In this document: piece after piece, positions 13,249 through 15,836 of the stretch
Position numbering within the stretch: position 1 is the first letter of the stretch
Layout of the letters: each line of letters begins with the position of its first letter
From: CAZVAO01 sp964625175
GTDB taxonomy: Bacteria; Bacillota; UBA994; PWPR01
NCBI GenBank assembly: GCA_964625175.1
Contig: CAZVAO010000054.1
Coordinates: 1 to 15,836 of the forward strand
Reading direction: 5' to 3'
DNA: 15,836 nt
Notes under the pieces: generated by a model
The model's input: the letters and a program-made list of their open reading frames with translations, nothing else
What the model was told of the DNA's origin: nothing
Database searches by the model: none
Made by a program: the position numbers and the translations under genes

Positions 13249-14640
13249 ATGAGCAAGAATACAGTTGCTTTGATTTTGACCGCCGGTAAAGGAACACGGA
13301 TGAAATCAAAGCTGATTAAAAACTTACATCTTTTAGCTGGAAAGAAAATTATTGAATATCCAATTGAGGCTCTCAAAAAGGCTCAGATTCGCGAAATTGG
13401 ACTCATCGTAGGCAATGATGCCGCCAAAATGCGTGACGCCCTCGGAGAGGATTATACATATATCTATCAACACGAATTATTGGGAACGGCGCATGCGCTT
13501 ATGCAGGCGACGGATTTCATTAAGTCCTATAGCTCGAGTACGATTCTCGTTTTACTTGGAGATGGCCCGATGATTCAGGCTCAAACCTTAGAGCGAATGG
13601 TCGCCTTACATCAGCAAGAAACTGCTTCTGCCACGCTATTAACTGCAACACTTGATAATCCTTTTGGTTTGGGACGCATTATCCGTGATGAAAATGGGAG
13701 CTATGTGCGAACTGCTGAACAAAAAGATGCCACGGTACAAGAAGCACTAATTAAAGAAGTGTGGACGGGAGCCTGCTGTTTTGATGCCAACGATTTGCTT
13801 GAGGGACTCGCTAATATTAATAACGATAATTCCCAAGGAGAGTACTACTTACCCGATATTTTCAAATATTTAGCTGCCACTAGCCGTCGCGTTATTACCA
13901 CGGGGGTCACAGATGTTTCAGAGATGATTACAGTGAATGATCGAATGGGGTTGGCTAAGGCAGAAGCTTTTATACAACAACAATATCTAAATGATTTAAT
14001 GCAAAATGGTGTGACAATCGTTAATCCATTGAATACGTATATTGAGCCAACTGTCAAAATTGCTTCAGATACGATAATTTTACCTTTTACATATTTAACG
14101 GGGAATAGTACAATTGGAGCGGACTGCGTGATTGGGCCCTATACTAACCTCGATAGTTCTATTGTTGGCAATCGTGTGCGGGTCGAGCGATCGACTGTTC
14201 GTGCTACGCGAATTGATGATGACGCCTTAATTGGGCCTTTTGCCTACCTGCGTCCCGAAACGCATGTTAAACATGATAGCAAGGTGGGCCAGTTTTGTGA
14301 GATTAAGAAATCAACCATCGGTCCTCATAGCAAGGTTCCACACTTATCTTATGTTGGAGATGCTGAGATTGGTCAGGGTGTGAATTTAGGTGCTGGGACT
14401 ATTGTAGTTAACTATGATGGTTATACAAAACACAAAACGATTATTGAAGATGATGTATTTATCGGATGCAATGTCAATTTAGTCGCACCGATTCGAGTTG
14501 AGAAGGGATCAGTCGTTGCCGCAGGATCAACAATTACCAAGGATGTACCTTCTGATGCGTTGGCGGTTGCTCGTGCGAGACAAGAGAATAAAGCACAATG
14601 GGCAGCACGCCGCAGAGCGCTAAAAGGTGATCATAAATAA
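13249..14640 (+). CDS. glmU: Bifunctional GlmU: GlcN-1-P acetyltransferase / GlcNAc-1-P uridyltransferase
   Basis: A 463-residue enzyme of normal length that makes UDP-N-acetylglucosamine for peptidoglycan. The N-terminal pyrophosphorylase domain (about 1-230) has LTAGKGTRMKSK with the nucleotide-binding glycine-rich loop, LGDGPMI, AEQKDAT and GEYYLPDI. The C-terminal left-handed beta-helix acetyltransferase domain (about 250-440) shows hexapeptide repeats, LRPETHVKHDSKVGQFCEIK, HLSYVGDAEIG with likely catalytic His365, GAGTIVVNYDG, and AAGSTIT. The usual LPKVLH near residue 23 reads LIKNLH: the Lys is kept but Pro is Ile. AAGGGGAAG precedes the ATG. It has its own promoter and is followed by prs after 76 bases. 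Confidence 0.96.
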   Translation: MSKNTVALILTAGKGTRMKSKLIKNLHLLAGKKIIEYPIEALKKAQIREIGLIVGNDAAKMRDALGEDYTYIYQHELLGTAHALMQATDFIKSYSSSTILVLLGDGPMIQAQTLERMVALHQQETASATLLTATLDNPFGLGRIIRDENGSYVRTAEQKDATVQEALIKEVWTGACCFDANDLLEGLANINNDNSQGEYYLPDIFKYLAATSRRVITTGVTDVSEMITVNDRMGLAKAEAFIQQQYLNDLMQNGVTIVNPLNTYIEPTVKIASDTIILPFTYLTGNSTIGADCVIGPYTNLDSSIVGNRVRVERSTVRATRIDDDALIGPFAYLRPETHVKHDSKVGQFCEIKKSTIGPHSKVPHLSYVGDAEIGQGVNLGAGTIVVNYDGYTKHKTIIEDDVFIGCNVNLVAPIRVEKGSVVAAGSTITKDVPSDALAVARARQENKAQWAARRRALKGDHK

Positions 14641-14680
14641 CTATTGCTACTGTTAGATGGCGGCTAAGTCACAGCAGTAG
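14641..14680 (+). promoter_or_regulatory. Stem-loop between glmU and prs
   Basis: CTATTGCT (14641-14648) pairs with AGCAGTAG (14673-14680) over 8 base pairs including one G-U, starting directly after the glmU stop. No T-run follows, so it is unlikely to be a strong terminator. It may affect mRNA stability between two cotranscribed genes. Confidence 0.35.
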
Positions 14681-14716
14681 ACAAACGATTAGCATGTTTA
14701 TGCAGGGGAGGATATA

Positions 14717-15673
14717 ATGGGAGACATGAGTAGAATAAAGTTGTTTGCTGGATCTGCGCATCCAGTATTGGCTAAGGAGATTGCGACCTTTCTGGGAGTA
14801 CCAATTGCGGATAGCAAATTACATGTTTTTAGTGATGGGGAACGTACAGTTGAAATCGGAGAAAGTGTAAGAGGCTGTGACACTTTTATTATTCAGCCAA
14901 CGAGTGCCCCGACAGCTGAGCATTTGATGGAATGTTTGATTTTTATTGATGCTCTAAGAAGGGCCTCAGCACGCTCAATTACCGCTGTTATTCCGTATTT
15001 TGGTTATGCCCGTCAAGACCGTAAGACACGTGCCCGCGATCCTATTACCGCAAAATTGGTGGCAAATCTTCTCACCGTTGCCGGGGCAGATCGCGTATTA
15101 ACGATGGATTTGCATGCCCGCCAGATTCAAGGTTTCTTTGATATCCCAGTAGATAATCTCAAGGCAAACAACATTATTGCTAAATATTTTATCGACATTG
15201 GCTTCCGCGATAGCGACGATGTCGTTGTGGTTGCCCCTGACCACGGAGGAATTGTACGTGCCCGTCAATTAGCTATGATCCTGAATGCGCCTTTGGCGAT
15301 TATTGATAAACGCCGTCCTCGCGCCAATGAAATGGAAGTCATGAATATTATTGGTGATATTGAGGGGCTCAATTGTATTATGATTGATGATATTATCGAT
15401 ACCGCTGGTACGATAACGCGCGGCGCTGAAGCATTAGAGAAGATGGGCGCAAAAACGATTTATGCGAGTTGCGTCCATCCAGTATTATCGGGTCCTGCTC
15501 TGGAAAGAATTGAACAGAGCGTTCTAAAGGAATTGGTGGTTACAAATACCCTGCCATTATCACCTGAAGCCGCCGCTTGTAGTCGGATTAAAGTATTATC
15601 AGTTGGGGATATTTTTGGTGAGGCGATCGAGCGCATTTTCCAGAATCGGTCTGTTAGCGCGCTCTTTAAATAG
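14717..15673 (+). CDS. prs: Ribose-phosphate pyrophosphokinase (PRPP synthetase)
   Basis: A 318-residue class I PRPP synthetase of normal length. It transfers pyrophosphate from ATP to ribose-5-phosphate in the cytoplasm, feeding purine, pyrimidine, NAD, His and Trp synthesis. Landmarks: FSDGE (38-42), ESVRG, the ATP/flexible region PYFGYARQDRKTRARDPIT (93-111), DLHARQIQGFFDIPVDNL (131-148) with metal His133, APDHGG (173-178), the KRR catalytic stretch (198-200) and the PRPP loop IMIDDIIDTAGT (221-232). A strong GGGGAGG lies 5 bases before the ATG. It follows glmU in the same apparent transcript. PRPP is also the ligand of PurR encoded upstream, so enzyme and sensor are neighbours. Confidence 0.97.
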   Translation: MGDMSRIKLFAGSAHPVLAKEIATFLGVPIADSKLHVFSDGERTVEIGESVRGCDTFIIQPTSAPTAEHLMECLIFIDALRRASARSITAVIPYFGYARQDRKTRARDPITAKLVANLLTVAGADRVLTMDLHARQIQGFFDIPVDNLKANNIIAKYFIDIGFRDSDDVVVVAPDHGGIVRARQLAMILNAPLAIIDKRRPRANEMEVMNIIGDIEGLNCIMIDDIIDTAGTITRGAEALEKMGAKTIYASCVHPVLSGPALERIEQSVLKELVVTNTLPLSPEAAACSRIKVLSVGDIFGEAIERIFQNRSVSALFK

Positions 15674-15836
15674 ACAATTCTGCTTCGTTTGTAACGTAGC
15701 ATAGGGCCTTAAGATTATATCATTGAATGCAAACACCCAGCGGAATCTTTGTCGAATTGTCGTGTGTGCGAAAGATTGCCTAAAGCCTGAATTCAGTGAT
15801 CGTATGGCTATTTGAGGCGTGTTGTGGTGCATGTGA

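Noticed and set aside
9718..15836. PurR operator (PurBox) in the intergenic DNA
   Set aside because: No CGAAC core with AT-rich flanks and a partner copy was found; AGAACGATTTG near 9868 is not a match.
15674..15836. Start of a further gene downstream of prs
   Set aside because: No ribosome site followed by an open frame is visible in these 163 bases; ATGGCTATTTGA stops at once, and minus-strand frames overlap prs as shadows.
1..15836. CRISPR array, tRNA, rRNA, transposase or phage genes
   Set aside because: No spaced direct repeats, cloverleaf sequences, or transposase or integrase motifs were seen on either strand.

Overview
The window looks like a chromosomal segment of a Gram-positive Firmicute, most likely a member of the Clostridia. 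The evidence is the housekeeping order ispE - GntR regulator - purR - spoVG - glmU - prs, the Bacillus-type PurR and SpoVG proteins, strong purine-rich Shine-Dalgarno sites (several close to AAGGAGG), moderately AT-rich DNA, and a lipoprotein signal on the solute-binding protein. I cannot name a genus from the sequence alone.

The window has two halves. The left half (about 1-9717) is an accessory catabolic and transport cluster. On the minus strand lie a LysR-type regulator (1537 to 641) and, downstream of it, a two-domain tautomerase-superfamily protein (530 to 150). Divergent from these, on the plus strand, is a tight run: a creatininase-family hydrolase, a complete peptide/nickel-type ABC importer (lipoprotein receptor, two permeases, two ATPases), a Nit1/Nit2-like carbon-nitrogen hydrolase and an RraA-family protein. 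The 367-base divergent spacer holds dyad sequences, one matching the T-N11-A pattern of LysR-type sites. A stem-loop between the receptor gene and the first permease gene probably sets their relative expression. A hairpin terminator at 9782-9811 closes the cluster.

The right half (about 9927-15673) is a conserved housekeeping block. It contains isoprenoid synthesis (ispE), a GntR/FCD regulator, the purine repressor PurR, SpoVG, the bifunctional UDP-GlcNAc synthesis enzyme GlmU, and PRPP synthetase (prs). PRPP made by Prs is the effector sensed by PurR in Bacillus. A sigma-H-like promoter can be proposed in front of spoVG. A 516-base gap between spoVG and glmU holds a terminator and a good sigma-A-like promoter for glmU-prs.

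The most interesting part is the left cluster. Its gene content suggests that a small amide-containing or peptide-like compound is imported, its C-N bonds are hydrolysed, and the resulting oxo acid is processed by the RraA-like and tautomerase-like proteins. Three of its four enzymes lack a signature residue of their family: the tautomerase has Ser in place of Pro-1, the creatininase homologue has Tyr in place of a metal-binding His, and the RraA homologue has Thr in place of the Arg of the Arg-Asp pair. This suggests chemistry different from that of the named families. The substrate is unknown, and the pathway is an inference.
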